A stretch of 64,000 bases of DNA from Aeromicrobium endophyticum (GCF_003586285.1 NZ_QUBR01000002.1:806001-870000), one strand, 5' to 3'. Positions 47,301 through 55,596 are shown, counted from the stretch's first letter. The notes: a model not told the origin generated them from the sequence alone. Numbers and translations are program-made.

Positions 47301-47893
47301 ATCTCGAGGCCGTGGTCCATCAGCTCGAGGAAGAAGTTCTCCTTGCCGAAGATGTCTTGGAACTCGGCAGCCGAGGCGCGGGCCTTCTCGTAGTTGCCGA
47401 TGCGCAGCCACGTCTGGATCTCGCCCGACGGGCAGCCCGTGGTGGCGATCAGGCCCTTGCCGTAGCGCTGGAGCAGGTCGCGGTCGGCGCGCGGCTTGCG
47501 GTACTGCCCCTCGAGGCTCGCGTAGGAGCCGATGCGGAACAGGTTGTGCATGCCCTCGGTGGTCTCGGACAGCAGCGTCATGTGCGTGTAGGCGCCGCGG
47601 CCGGCGACGTCGGCGTCCTTGGCCCCCTTGTTCCAGAGCACGGCCTTCTTCTCGGTGCGCGGGATGTTGGGCGTCAGGTACGCCTCCATGCCGATGATCG
47701 GCTTGACCCCGTGCGCCTTGGCCTTGCTGTAGAAGTCGTAGGCGCCGTGCAGGTTGCCGTGGTCGGTCATCGCGATGGCCGGCATCTGCAGCTCGGAGGT
47801 GCGCTCGAACAGTCCGTCGAGCAAGGCCGCTCCGTCGAGCATCGAGTACTCCGTGTGCACGTGCAGGTGCACGAATGACGAGTCGCTCGACAT
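44360..47893 (-). CDS. dnaE1: DNA polymerase III alpha subunit
   Basis: 1177 residues, the replicative polymerase. The N-terminal PHP domain (FVHLHVHTEYSMLDG; AIAMTDHGNLHGAYDFY) has the His residues needed for metal binding. Palm motifs VGPGRGSGAGSIAAYAL and PDFDIDFDERRR carry the catalytic aspartates, followed by the fingers, helix-hairpin-helix and a C-terminal OB fold (VRICGLITGVQRRMSKKG). Length and full PHP set point to DnaE1 rather than the shorter DnaE2. GGAGG lies about ten bases before the ATG. Confidence 0.96.
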   Translation of the reverse strand: MSSDSSFVHLHVHTEYSMLDGAALLDGLFERTSELQMPAIAMTDHGNLHGAYDFYSKAKAHGVKPIIGMEAYLTPNIPRTEKKAVLWNKGAKDADVAGRGAYTHMTLLSETTEGMHNLFRIGSYASLEGQYRKPRADRDLLQRYGKGLIATTGCPSGEIQTWLRIGNYEKARASAAEFQDIFGKENFFLELMDHGLEIERTVRDGLLRLKADLGLPAIATNDSHYTSPEDAEAHSALLCVQSGSTLTDPNRFKFDSNDFYIKSAAEMRDLWEDRFDLKEACDNTLLIAERCNVEFTESNGGYMARADIPDGETEESWFVKEVWRGIESRYPGDKLTDEVRARTEMELDVVRTKGYCGYYLVVADFINWAKDNGIRVGPGRGSGAGSIAAYALRITDLCPLTHGLIFERFLNPERPSMPDFDIDFDERRRAEVIRYVSNKYGEERVAMIATFGRLKSKAAIKDAARVMDYPFSHGERITKALPADIMGKGVTLKGLFDKDDKRYGDGGDFRKLHDEDADVRRIYQTALGLEGQIRQWGVHAAGVIMSSDPLIDIVPIMKREQDGAIITQFDYPMCEALGLVKMDFLGLRNLTVLDDALINIKRNRDIDLVLEDLDFEDQATYDLLARGETLGVFQLDGGPMRALLRSMKPDKFEDISAVGALYRPGPMGADSHNKYARRKNGREPIDPIHPELEKPLETVLGETYGLIVYQEQVMEIAQVLAGFSLGQADNLRRAMGKKKKSELDKQYAGFQAGMLERGYSQKAITTLWEVLLPFSDYAFNKAHSAAYGVISYWTAYLKANYPAEYMAALLTSTRVDKDKSAIYLNECRRMGIKVLPPDVNESVSNFASVGSDIRFGLGAIRNIGENVVAGIVEGRSGGAYADFNDFLGKVPTLVCNKRVLDSLIKAGAFDSLGHRRRALTTVAEEGVDLYIDLKRQAAIGQDSLFGGVDDAFTGGTVEVPDTMPEWEKTQLLAFERDMLGLYVSDHPLQGLEHVLRASSDCTVGELLTNTDLPDGSTVRICGLITGVQRRMSKKGDSWASVTIEDLEGGIEVMVFPGAYQLAMPVLVPDTVVVVKGRVRRKDDGVELNALEVTMPAMRSADPNRPLVLSLAAPRVTADLVATLKQVLSAHPGMSEVHLRLTGKEVPTTMRLPAAWRVAQSPSLIADLKELLGPHCLT

Positions 47894-47951
47894 CGAGAGA
47901 TGGCCTCCTCGGCGCGTCGGGGTGAAGGTCTACAGAGTAGTCGAGCCTCCT

Positions 47952-47963
47952 GACAGATCTGTC
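47952..47963. promoter_or_regulatory. Palindrome upstream of dnaE
   Basis: GACAGATCTGTC is a perfect 12-base palindrome about 60 bp before the dnaE start. A possible -10 (TACTCT, 47934-47939 on the minus strand) lies 12 bases downstream, so the palindrome would overlap the -35 region. The binding protein is unknown. Confidence 0.25.
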
Positions 47964-47973
47964 GCCCGTGAGG

Positions 47974-50742
47974 TCACTTCGCGGCTGCCTTGCGTCCCGG
48001 CAGCGAGAAGAGGCCCACGTCCCAGCGCTTGCCCGACGGAACCTGCCGGCCCGACTGCTGCATGGCGTACTCCCACGAGTAGTCGTCGTGCACCAGGGCT
48101 ACGTTGCCGGCGACCGGCACCACGTCCGGCGACGCCTGCAGGCCGTTGCGCGCTGCGGCCGGCACGTTCCAGCGGCCGGTCACGGTGCCCTTCGCCGCGT
48201 CGAGCGTCATGAGCTCGACCGAGACGTCGTTGCTCGTCACCACCAGGACCGTCCTCCCCCCGTCGATCAGCTCGAGGCTCGTGCCACCGGTCGTCGCGCT
48301 GCGGTCGCGCTCCATGGCATCGACCATCGAGCGGGTGTCGACCGACCAGACGATCGACTGGTCGACCGGCGAGTAGCGCACGATGCCGGACTTCTGCGAG
48401 AAGGCGATGTCGCCGTCGTCGAAGCCGACCGACTCGTACGAGCTGACGACCGCGTCCGACAGCGAGAGCTGCGCCGGGTCGTCGGCCAGGTAGTCGCGCT
48501 TGAGCGGTCCGACCTTGCTCGTCACCGCCCCCGTGGCCGGGTCGAGCGCCACGAGGACGTCCTTCACGGTCGCGTCGGTGTCGGAGACGTCGCCGAACGT
48601 CGTCGACGCGACCAGGCCGTTGCCCCTCGCCAGGTTGACGTAGTTCTCCCGGTCGACCTTGCCGAACACCTTCTTCGCGGTCGTCTGCCACACCGGCTCG
48701 TAGTTCGGGAGCCGGTAGGCGTCGATGGCCCAGTCGCGGCCGTCCTTCAGCGACGTCGTCGCGATGACGAGCGTCGGGTCCTGTGGCGTGCGCTCGAAGT
48801 AGTACGGCTGGCGTGCCAGCGTCGCGATCGGGACCAGCGCGCCGCCCTCGACACGGCTGATCCTCCGGTCGCCCGTGACGACGTGCTGGACACCGTCGAC
48901 GACCTCGATGCGAGCGACCGACTTCGCGGACGCCGGCAGGGCGACGCGATCGGTCACCGTGCCCTTGGCGACGTCGACGGCCACCAGCGAGTCGCAGGCC
49001 GCACCCTCGCGGGAACGGACGCCGAGCAGCAGCGTGGCGACCTTGCGGTCGGGCTCGGGTGCCGTGCACACGCTCGCGCCGGGGTCGTCCGTCGCCGTCG
49101 TGGTCCAGGACTGGTCGCCGGTCTTCGGGTCGATGCCGGTCAGCGTGTTGCCGGCGTAGGCCACGAGGAGCGACCCCGTGCGCACCGCCCCCACGTCGCG
49201 ACCGGCCTTCGGGTCGGCGTCCGCGGGTGCCCCGAGGCCGCCCAGCGCCTTCACGTCGACGTCGGTCGGTCCCGCCGTCGGCACGTCCGACGCGGCGGAG
49301 TCGTCCGGCTTCGGGAACGTGAAGACACCGATGTCGTAGAGGTCGCCCTCGGGCTTCGGCACCTCGAGGTAGTCGGCGAACGCGCGGTCGTAGGCCTCGA
49401 AGTTGCGGGTCAGCACCACGCCGCCGGAGAACAGGTCCAGCCCCGGGTCGACCTGGAACCCGTTGCGGTACTCGGAGGGGACCGCCCACCGACCGGCCAG
49501 CTCGCCGGTCTTGACGTCGACCGCCACGAGCTCGGCGGCGGTGTCGTTGCTGACGGACGCCACGAGGTACCCGTCGGCCGTCACACCGTGCGGCAGCACC
49601 GTGGTGAGCGGGTACTCCTCGGTCGACTCCAGCTGCAGCTGGTCGAGGTCGAGGTCCCAGACCACCTTGCCGGTCTCGAGCGAGTACCGGGTCAGGCCGC
49701 GCAGCTGGGCGAAGACCGTGTCGCCGCCGGGGAGCCCGAAGGTCTGGTCGAGGTGCAGCGCGGCGCCCGCCAGGTCGAACTGTCCCTTGGGCGTCCGCGC
49801 GCTGGAGTCCTTCGGCGCCTGACCGCGACCGACGACCGTGCCCGTGGCCGGGTCGACCTGCACCATCGAGTAGCCCTCCGTCGTCTCCTGCATCAGCAAC
49901 GCCGAGTTGCCCGCCGCCACCGAGATGACGCAGTCCTCGCGCACCTCGGGGAACAGGGTGGCCGTGTCGCTCGTCCAGACGTGCTCGAACGACGGCAGCG
50001 CGTAGCCGTCGACCCGGCACCGACCTCGGTCGCTGAGCCGTGAGCCGATCAGCATGTCGCCCTTCGGCGTGGGGTAGATGTCGAAGTAGGACCGGGCCTC
50101 GAGACGTGCGACCGGATCGGGCTCTCCTGCCTTCATCTCCCAGACGACGCCGGACGAGTCGATCAGGTGATCGCGACCATCCACGGTGAAGAGCTGGTCG
50201 ACGCTCCCGCCCGTGCGTCCGCCCTCGAACTCGACCGACTCCGAGAGCCGTTCGGACAGCTTCAGGACCTTGCCGTCCTTGACCCGGACGGTCGCCAGCT
50301 TCGAGCAGAAGCTCGACTCGCCGTAGGCGATCGTGAAGGTCTTGACGGCCCGGTCGGGCTCGGAGACGAAGCACACCGTGCCGCCCCCGAGGTCGAGGTC
50401 GGACGTCCACAGCTGCTCGCCCGACGTCAGCGAGTAGCCCGAGACGTCGTCGATCGAGTACCCGACGACGGTGGAGCCGCTGATGAAGGCACCTGACCGG
50501 CGGTCGACCTGGGCGGTGTCGATCGATCCTGCCTGCTGCTCGAGCGCGTCGGACGAGGCCAGCAGCACCTTGGGCTCGAGCGCCGGTCCGGTCGCGGGAC
50601 CACGGGCCGACGGAGCCTTCTTCGGCAGCGGCAGCCCCGCGGCCTTCTCGTCGTCCGACGTCCTGCGGTCGTCGTCACCACCTCCCGTGCAGCCTCCCAG
50701 CGCCAGCGCGAGCGCCACCGCGACCGCCGTCACCCGCCTCAT
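47974..50742 (-). CDS. Large lipoprotein with two tandem beta-propeller-like repeats
   Basis: 922 residues. The lipobox LGGC ends at Cys18, followed by an acidic linker. The rest is PQQ/WD-like sheet sequence in two homologous halves (about 56-475 and 490-920). Matching pieces occur in the same order: GYSLTSGEQLWTSDLDL and GIDPKTGDQSWTTTATD; CVSEPDR-like and CTAPEPDRKVATLLLG; RVDGYALPSFEHVW and AIDAYRLPNYEPVW; GRWAVPSEYRNGFQ and GRWNVPAAARNGLQ; YDIGVFTFP and WDVGLFSLP. No catalytic residues are recognised; a scaffold or sensor role is inferred. ATG at 50742 overlaps the stop of the HExxH lipoprotein (ATGA). Confidence 0.85.
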   Translation of the reverse strand: MRRVTAVAVALALALGGCTGGGDDDRRTSDDEKAAGLPLPKKAPSARGPATGPALEPKVLLASSDALEQQAGSIDTAQVDRRSGAFISGSTVVGYSIDDVSGYSLTSGEQLWTSDLDLGGGTVCFVSEPDRAVKTFTIAYGESSFCSKLATVRVKDGKVLKLSERLSESVEFEGGRTGGSVDQLFTVDGRDHLIDSSGVVWEMKAGEPDPVARLEARSYFDIYPTPKGDMLIGSRLSDRGRCRVDGYALPSFEHVWTSDTATLFPEVREDCVISVAAGNSALLMQETTEGYSMVQVDPATGTVVGRGQAPKDSSARTPKGQFDLAGAALHLDQTFGLPGGDTVFAQLRGLTRYSLETGKVVWDLDLDQLQLESTEEYPLTTVLPHGVTADGYLVASVSNDTAAELVAVDVKTGELAGRWAVPSEYRNGFQVDPGLDLFSGGVVLTRNFEAYDRAFADYLEVPKPEGDLYDIGVFTFPKPDDSAASDVPTAGPTDVDVKALGGLGAPADADPKAGRDVGAVRTGSLLVAYAGNTLTGIDPKTGDQSWTTTATDDPGASVCTAPEPDRKVATLLLGVRSREGAACDSLVAVDVAKGTVTDRVALPASAKSVARIEVVDGVQHVVTGDRRISRVEGGALVPIATLARQPYYFERTPQDPTLVIATTSLKDGRDWAIDAYRLPNYEPVWQTTAKKVFGKVDRENYVNLARGNGLVASTTFGDVSDTDATVKDVLVALDPATGAVTSKVGPLKRDYLADDPAQLSLSDAVVSSYESVGFDDGDIAFSQKSGIVRYSPVDQSIVWSVDTRSMVDAMERDRSATTGGTSLELIDGGRTVLVVTSNDVSVELMTLDAAKGTVTGRWNVPAAARNGLQASPDVVPVAGNVALVHDDYSWEYAMQQSGRQVPSGKRWDVGLFSLPGRKAAAK

Positions 50743-52034
50743 GCGCCGAGCCACTTCCGCGTGTCGGCGACGAGCTGCTTCTGCGTGCGGCCGAGCTTCT
50801 CCTCGGCCTTCTCGGGCGAGGTCGACCCGTAGAAGGCCTGCGCCGTCCTCATGACCGCATCCAGGCCGTCGTCGTCCTCGATGCAGGCGTACATCGCCGC
50901 CGAGCACAGGTAGAACTCCGTCTCGAGCGACGACTGGTGGAACTCGTCGTACCCCTGGAAGACGACCTTCTCGAACTGGGGGAACGCAGCCTGCATGCGC
51001 CCGCGAGCGGCCGTGAGGTACCTGCGCCCCTCGCTCCACTGCGCGAGGCCCTCGACGGCCCAGATCGGCGGGGAGTTGACGAACCACTGGTTGGCCAGCA
51101 CGTGGACGGCCTCGTGGCACGCGACGTCGACGAAGTCGGAGCGGGAGAAGGTGCCTTCGTGCAGACCCACCCGGCCCGTGGCCTTGGGCAGGCCTGCGGT
51201 GTCGGTGGGCACCCGCTGACCCGTCGCGAGCTCGGACGGGTCGAGGAACGGGTGGTAGTACGCGTGGGCGTCGGCCTCGCCGACCGCCACACCGCCGTAG
51301 AGGCGGCCGTCGACCTGCGGCCACGTCAGGGCGTAGAAGACCTTGTCGACGCCCTGGGGCCTGGGCATGATGTCGAACGCCTTGGCGGCGCCGGCCTCGA
51401 TCCGACTCGCGAAGGCCTTGGCGCGTGACGCGTCCTTGCCGCGGAAGACGATCCGGGCGTGGTCGGTCTCGATGGCGTCGATCTCGGCCACGTCCCAGAT
51501 CGACGGGTCGAAGCTCGAGTCGGCGTCGCCGATGTGCAGCAGCTCGAGCGGAGCGTCCTCGGACGTCTTGCGGAAGGTCGCGCGATAGCTCTCGACGACC
51601 TGCTGGGCGTCGCAGCCGGCGACCGTGTGCGCGAAGACCAGGTCGCCGTCGTACTCGACCTGGCCACCGGCGCCGTTGCGCGTGCGTCCGGCGGGCGCGC
51701 CGACGTACCACTCCCCCTCGATGAAGCCGAGCCGGTCGAAGTTGTCGTACCGGCGGGTCCACCGTGCGCGGACGTCGTCGAGGGCGAAGTCCCCGGGCTC
51801 GATGACGCCCACGAGCTGCTCGACGTCGCGCGTGGCGAAGGCCGCGTTGAGCCGGTCACGGAGTGCTGCGGTGTCGGCCTGGGACACGAGGTTGCCGGTG
51901 CGCGGCTTGACGATGTTGGGCCCCTTCGAGGTGGCCCGCACCGCTGCCTTCTTCTCACTGCCGCCTCCGCCACATCCTGCCAGCACCAGACCTGCCGAGC
52001 CCAGCAGCAGCGTGCGCCTGTCGAGATGTGCCAT
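50739..52034 (-). CDS. Lipoprotein with HExxH metalloprotease-like domain
   Basis: 431 residues. A signal peptide ends in the lipobox LAGC (Cys21). A polar region (about 30-240) precedes a gluzincin-like domain with HEAVH at 307-311 and the third ligand Glu328 in WAVEGLAQWSEG, the arrangement of the peptidase MA clan. All three metal ligands are present, so activity is plausible, on the outer face of the membrane. Substrate unknown. ATG at 52034 follows GGGGGGA. It is the first gene of a two-gene unit with the double-propeller lipoprotein. Confidence 0.82.
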   Translation of the reverse strand: MAHLDRRTLLLGSAGLVLAGCGGGGSEKKAAVRATSKGPNIVKPRTGNLVSQADTAALRDRLNAAFATRDVEQLVGVIEPGDFALDDVRARWTRRYDNFDRLGFIEGEWYVGAPAGRTRNGAGGQVEYDGDLVFAHTVAGCDAQQVVESYRATFRKTSEDAPLELLHIGDADSSFDPSIWDVAEIDAIETDHARIVFRGKDASRAKAFASRIEAGAAKAFDIMPRPQGVDKVFYALTWPQVDGRLYGGVAVGEADAHAYYHPFLDPSELATGQRVPTDTAGLPKATGRVGLHEGTFSRSDFVDVACHEAVHVLANQWFVNSPPIWAVEGLAQWSEGRRYLTAARGRMQAAFPQFEKVVFQGYDEFHQSSLETEFYLCSAAMYACIEDDDGLDAVMRTAQAFYGSTSPEKAEEKLGRTQKQLVADTRKWLGA

Positions 52035-52143
52035 GGATCCCCCCGGTATCAATGTGGACGGCACACTACTGCGACTCGTCGCGTCGCGCGCGGGAACACC
52101 CGAAGCCCGGACGTCGGCTGACGTACCCATCCCGCCGGGCGCC

Positions 52144-52149
52144 CATACT
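52144..52149 (+). promoter_or_regulatory. -10 box of a leaderless promoter
   Basis: CATACT stands six bases before the ATG at 52156 and is the only -10-like sequence between the divergent lipoprotein gene and the DUF1801 gene. Confidence 0.35.
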
Positions 52150-52155
52150 GGGGGC

Positions 52156-52563
52156 ATGACTGGGCACCCCGATCGCGAGAAGCAGACCTACCGGACCGTC
52201 GACGACTACCTGGCCGCGGCCACCTACGACGTCGAGGCCCGGCTGGTCGAGATGCGGCGGGTGGTCGCCGAGACGCTGCCGGACGCCGAGGAGACCATCA
52301 GCCACAACATCCCGGCGTACCGGCAGCACGGCGTCGTGATCGTGCAGCTCGCCGGGCACGCCGAGCACACGTCGCTCAACTTCTTCCCGACGGCCGGGGC
52401 GTTCGCTCACTTCGCGGAGCGGCTGAGGCCCTACTCGACCTCGAAGTCGGCGGTCCGCTTCCCGCTCGACGAACCCCTTCCGCTCGACCTCATCGCCGAC
52501 ATCGCGACCTTCCGACTGGCCGAGGCTGCCGAGTTCGCCGCCCGCAAGCAGGCCCGACGCTGA
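52156..52563 (+). CDS. DUF1801 (YdhG-like) protein
   Basis: 135 residues. VDDYLAAATYDVEARLVEMRRVV, ETISHNIPAYRQHGVVI and the SAVRFPLDEPLPLDLIADI end are typical of the DUF1801/YdhG fold, a small cytosolic protein of unknown function related in structure to iron chaperones such as frataxin-like Fra. There are no cysteines or obvious active-site residues. It is transcribed away from the lipoprotein pair. The start at 52156 fits the leaderless spacing. Confidence 0.8.
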   Translation: MTGHPDREKQTYRTVDDYLAAATYDVEARLVEMRRVVAETLPDAEETISHNIPAYRQHGVVIVQLAGHAEHTSLNFFPTAGAFAHFAERLRPYSTSKSAVRFPLDEPLPLDLIADIATFRLAEAAEFAARKQARR

Positions 52564-52580
52564 ACGACTCCACCTCGCCC

Positions 52581-52590
52581 ATCACGTGAT
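52581..52590. promoter_or_regulatory. Palindrome upstream of the WXG-like gene
   Basis: ATCACGTGAT is a perfect palindrome about 45 bases upstream of the predicted transcript start (the -10 CATAAT is at 52618-52623). It may be an operator; short palindromes of this size also occur by chance. Confidence 0.2.
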
Positions 52591-52617
52591 CGGGTGGTGC
52601 AACGCGGCGTCGCGGTC

Positions 52618-52623
52618 CATAAT
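52618..52623 (+). promoter_or_regulatory. -10 box of the WXG-like gene
   Basis: CATAAT predicts a start near 52630 and a short leader containing AGGGGGA before the ATG at 52656. Confidence 0.35.
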
Positions 52624-52655
52624 CGATCCCACTCGTCTGCATCCAGGGGGACATC

Positions 52656-53672
52656 ATGACGCTGCACGCCGAGCTGGTCTCCGGGCCCATCGGGCCCGAC
52701 ACCATCCGCGTCCCGGGCGATCCTGCCCAGCTGCGCAACGCCGTGCAGGGGCTGCGTGGCCTCTCCCGTCAGGTGGACCAGGCCAGTCACCTCCTCAAGC
52801 AGGCCAACCCGCCCGACGGTGAGCGCGGACGCATCGTGCTGGCCCTGTCGCGAGCGGCTCAACGCACGGGACGCACCCTCGACGCCGACTCGCAGCAGCT
52901 CGATGCGCTCGCCGATGCGATCGATCATGCGGCCGACGTGCTGTCGAGCTCGATCGACGGGGCCGAGGACGTCAAGCGCCGCTGGAAGCAGGCCCGCGAC
53001 ACGCTGCGCGACTCGGTGCACGGACACAAGAACGCACCACCGAACATCGAGGCCCTGATCCACGGCATCGACTCCGAGGCCGCCGAGTCGCACCTCACCC
53101 AGCTCAAGCGCCAGGCGGGCATGACGTTCCTCGACGGCGGCGCCGGTCAGCCACGGGAGCACGCGATGCTGCTCGAGGAGGGCAGCCCCGTCGACCAGGC
53201 CATCACGGCGTACCGGCACGCGGCACGCGGACTGGTCGACGAGTACGCCGAGCTGGTGCAGAAGGCCAAGACCGCGGACAACCCGGTCGACGAGAAGCTG
53301 CCCCGCCACGCCAACGTCTCGATCAGCGAGGTCGACACGCACGACGACGGCCCCGACCACCACAACGTCTCGGGTCCCGGCGCCGTCCGCAGCATCGGCG
53401 ACCAGCTGCAGGAGGGCACCCGCGTGCTCGACCAGGCCGAGAACCGGCTGGAGGACGTCCGCCTGGCGATCCGGGCCGGCCGCATGCAGCCGGACGACGA
53501 GCGGGTCGGCAGCAACGACGGCTTCAAGCGCGACTGGACCGACCACTTCGACAAGCTGCGCCACACCCTCAACGCGCTGCGTCGCGCGGGCGACGTCGCG
53601 GCGGACCGCCTGCGGGACGCCGACGAGAACGGTGCCGCCGACGTCCGGCAGGCGCTGCGCGACGACGACTGA
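52656..53672 (+). CDS. WXG/LXG-like helical protein of unknown function
   Basis: 338 residues, almost entirely predicted helix, with no signal peptide or membrane segment. Two similar long-helix modules are seen. The first (about 22-125) runs from DPAQLRNAVQGLRGLSRQVD to SIDGAEDVKRRWKQARDTL. The second (about 245-335) runs from RSIGDQLQEGTRVLDQAENR to LRDADENGAADVR. The RRWKQAR and KRDWTDHFDKL turns recall the W-x-G-type helical hairpins of type VII secretion substrates and of EsxA-like domains, though the exact WxG is absent. The middle (about 125-240) is Gly/His-rich and polar. No ESX machinery lies nearby. ATG at 52656 follows AGGGGGA. Confidence 0.6.
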   Translation: MTLHAELVSGPIGPDTIRVPGDPAQLRNAVQGLRGLSRQVDQASHLLKQANPPDGERGRIVLALSRAAQRTGRTLDADSQQLDALADAIDHAADVLSSSIDGAEDVKRRWKQARDTLRDSVHGHKNAPPNIEALIHGIDSEAAESHLTQLKRQAGMTFLDGGAGQPREHAMLLEEGSPVDQAITAYRHAARGLVDEYAELVQKAKTADNPVDEKLPRHANVSISEVDTHDDGPDHHNVSGPGAVRSIGDQLQEGTRVLDQAENRLEDVRLAIRAGRMQPDDERVGSNDGFKRDWTDHFDKLRHTLNALRRAGDVAADRLRDADENGAADVRQALRDDD

Positions 53673-53691
53673 CGCCGCCAGCGCGCAGCGG

Positions 53692-54498
53692 TCAGCGGCT
53701 GCTCGCCCGCCGGTACTGCCGGATGGACAGCGGCACGAACACCGCGAGGATCAGCACGATCCACAGCAGCGTGTAGAGCACCGGGTGCACCATCGACCAT
53801 GCGTCGGACGGCGGCGGCATGTTGCCCGTGTTGCCGAACAGCTCGCGCGTGGCCTGGGTGACGGCCGAGACCGGGTTCCACTCGACGAACGGTCGCAGCA
53901 CGCTGTTGAACTGGTCGAGCGGCACGAACGCGTTGGACACGAACGTCAGCGGCATGATGACGATGAACGAGGCGTTGTTGATGACCTCGACGCTCGGCAC
54001 GATCAGGCCGATGTAGGCCATGATCCAGCTGATCGCGTAGGCGAACACGAGCAGCAGCAGGAATCCGGCCAGCGCGTCGACGACTCCGTCACGCAGCCGC
54101 CAGCCGACCAGCAGCCCGGTGAGCGCCATGATGATCAGCGACAGCACGTTGTAGACGATGTCGGACGTCGTGCGGCCCACGAGGACCGCCGAGCGGGACA
54201 TCGGCAGCGACCGGAAGCGGTCGATGATGCCCTTCTGCATGTCCTCGGCCAGGCCGGCGCCCGTGAACGTCGCGCCGAACACCACGGTCTGCGCGAAGAT
54301 GCCCCCGATCAGGAACTCGCGGTAGTTGACCCCCGCGCCGGGATCGATCGCCCCACCGAACACGTAGGAGAACAGCAGCACGAACATGATCGGCGAGATC
54401 AGCACGAACACGAGGATCTCGGGGACGCGCACGATCTTGATGAGGTTGCGCTTGGCCACGACCCATCCGTCGGTCGCGTGGCGGGTCAGGGTGGTCAT
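53692..54498 (-). CDS. ABC-2 type membrane subunit (DrrB-like)
   Basis: 268 residues, six helices, cytosolic start WVVAKRNLIKIVRVPEIL, then FVLISPIMFVLLFSYVFGG. The region GGIFAQTVVFGATFTGAGLAEDMQKGIIDRFRSLP is the typical ABC-2 exporter loop, and LPLTFVSNAFVPLDQF the late motif. With the ATPase upstream it forms an exporter of the daunorubicin-resistance group; the substrate cannot be inferred. ATG at 54498 overlaps the ATPase stop (ATGA). It ends 20 bases from the convergent WXG-like gene. Confidence 0.9.
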   Translation of the reverse strand: MTTLTRHATDGWVVAKRNLIKIVRVPEILVFVLISPIMFVLLFSYVFGGAIDPGAGVNYREFLIGGIFAQTVVFGATFTGAGLAEDMQKGIIDRFRSLPMSRSAVLVGRTTSDIVYNVLSLIIMALTGLLVGWRLRDGVVDALAGFLLLLVFAYAISWIMAYIGLIVPSVEVINNASFIVIMPLTFVSNAFVPLDQFNSVLRPFVEWNPVSAVTQATRELFGNTGNMPPPSDAWSMVHPVLYTLLWIVLILAVFVPLSIRQYRRASSR

Positions 54499-55487
54499 GC
54501 CGGCACCTCCGTGCCCTCGTCGGTGGGGGCGGCCTGGTCGGCCGCGTCGTCGGCCGCTCGGCCGGTCAAGGACAGGAACACGTCGTCGAGCGTCGGCCGT
54601 CGCAGGCCCACGTCGAGGACGTCGATGCCGTGGGCGTCGAGCTCGGACAGCACCGTGCGCAGCTGTGGGACCCCGCCGTCGACAGGAGCCGTCAGCTCGC
54701 GCTCGTTGTCGCCGATCTGCACCTCGCCGACTGCGACGGACGCGAGGATGCGTGCGGCGTCGTCGCGCTGCGTGCCATCGTTCAACAGCACCTCGATGCG
54801 CTCGCCGCCGGTCTGCGCCTTGAGCTCGTCGGCGGTGCCGCGGGCGATCGCGCGCCCGTGATCGATCACGACGATGTCGTCGGCCAGCAGGTCGGCCTCC
54901 TCGAGGTACTGCGTGGTGAGCAGAAGCGTGGCGCCCGAGGAGACGAGGTCGCGGATGACGGTCCACATCTGCTGACGGCTGCGCACGTCGAGACCTGTGG
55001 TGGGCTCGTCGAGGATCAGCACCGGCGGCTCGGCGACCAGGGCACCGGCCAGGTCGAGACGTCGCCGCATGCCGCCGGAGTACGTCTTGGACGGTCGGTC
55101 GCCGGCATCGGCGAGGCCGAAGCGCTCGAGCAGGTCGCGAGCGCGCTGGGAGGCCTGGGGCTTCTTCATGCCGTAGAGGCGTCCGACCATCTGGAGGTTC
55201 TCGAAGCCCGTCAGGTGCTCGTCGACGGCGGCATACTGCCCCGACAGGCCGATACGTGCCCGCACACCGTCGGGGTCCTTGGCCACGTCGATGCCGGCGA
55301 CCTCGGCCGAGCCGGCGTCTGCCGTCAGCAAGGTCGCCAGGATGCGCACCGCCGTGGTCTTGCCCGCGCCGTTGGGGCCCAGCAGCCCCAGCACCGTGCC
55401 CTCGGGGACCGTCAGGTCGAGCCCGGAGAGGGCCTCGACCCCCTTGTACCGCTTCACCAGTCCGGTGGCCCGGATCATGTCTGTCAT
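54495..55487 (-). CDS. ABC-2 type exporter ATPase (DrrA-like)
   Basis: 330 residues. Walker A GPNGAGKT is near 40, the signature YSGGMRRRLDLAGALV near 138, Walker B VLILDEPTTGLD near 160, and the switch region TTQYLEEADLLADDI. The 'GMRRRL' signature and C-terminal extension (about 230-330, with DALAAQTGG-like LKAQTGGERIEVLL) are typical of the DrrA group. ATG at 55487 is chosen, with GAGAGG about ten bases upstream; ATG three codons later is an alternative. A small palindrome precedes it. Confidence 0.9.
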   Translation of the reverse strand: MTDMIRATGLVKRYKGVEALSGLDLTVPEGTVLGLLGPNGAGKTTAVRILATLLTADAGSAEVAGIDVAKDPDGVRARIGLSGQYAAVDEHLTGFENLQMVGRLYGMKKPQASQRARDLLERFGLADAGDRPSKTYSGGMRRRLDLAGALVAEPPVLILDEPTTGLDVRSRQQMWTVIRDLVSSGATLLLTTQYLEEADLLADDIVVIDHGRAIARGTADELKAQTGGERIEVLLNDGTQRDDAARILASVAVGEVQIGDNERELTAPVDGGVPQLRTVLSELDAHGIDVLDVGLRRPTLDDVFLSLTGRAADDAADQAAPTDEGTEVPA

Positions 55488-55506
55488 ACGTCGACGCCTC
55501 TCAGTA

Positions 55507-55519
55507 TTCCTATCAGGAA
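55507..55519. promoter_or_regulatory. Palindrome, candidate operator of the DrrAB-like exporter
   Basis: TTCCT-ATC-AGGAA is a perfect 5-3-5 inverted repeat 20 bases upstream of the ATPase start, where a repressor would block the promoter. PadR and TetR families often control such exporters, but none is encoded next to it. Confidence 0.35.
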
Positions 55520-55596
55520 CAGTGAGAGCCATCATGCCGCATCACGCCGACAGAAACAGCCCTCAAGGGCTGGCCGATCGAGCGAGCCCGGCGCGC

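Noticed and set aside
44483..47878. A 1131-codon open frame opposite dnaE
   Set aside because: Antisense to the replicative polymerase; composition is Val/Asp/Arg/His/Gln-rich without any domain.
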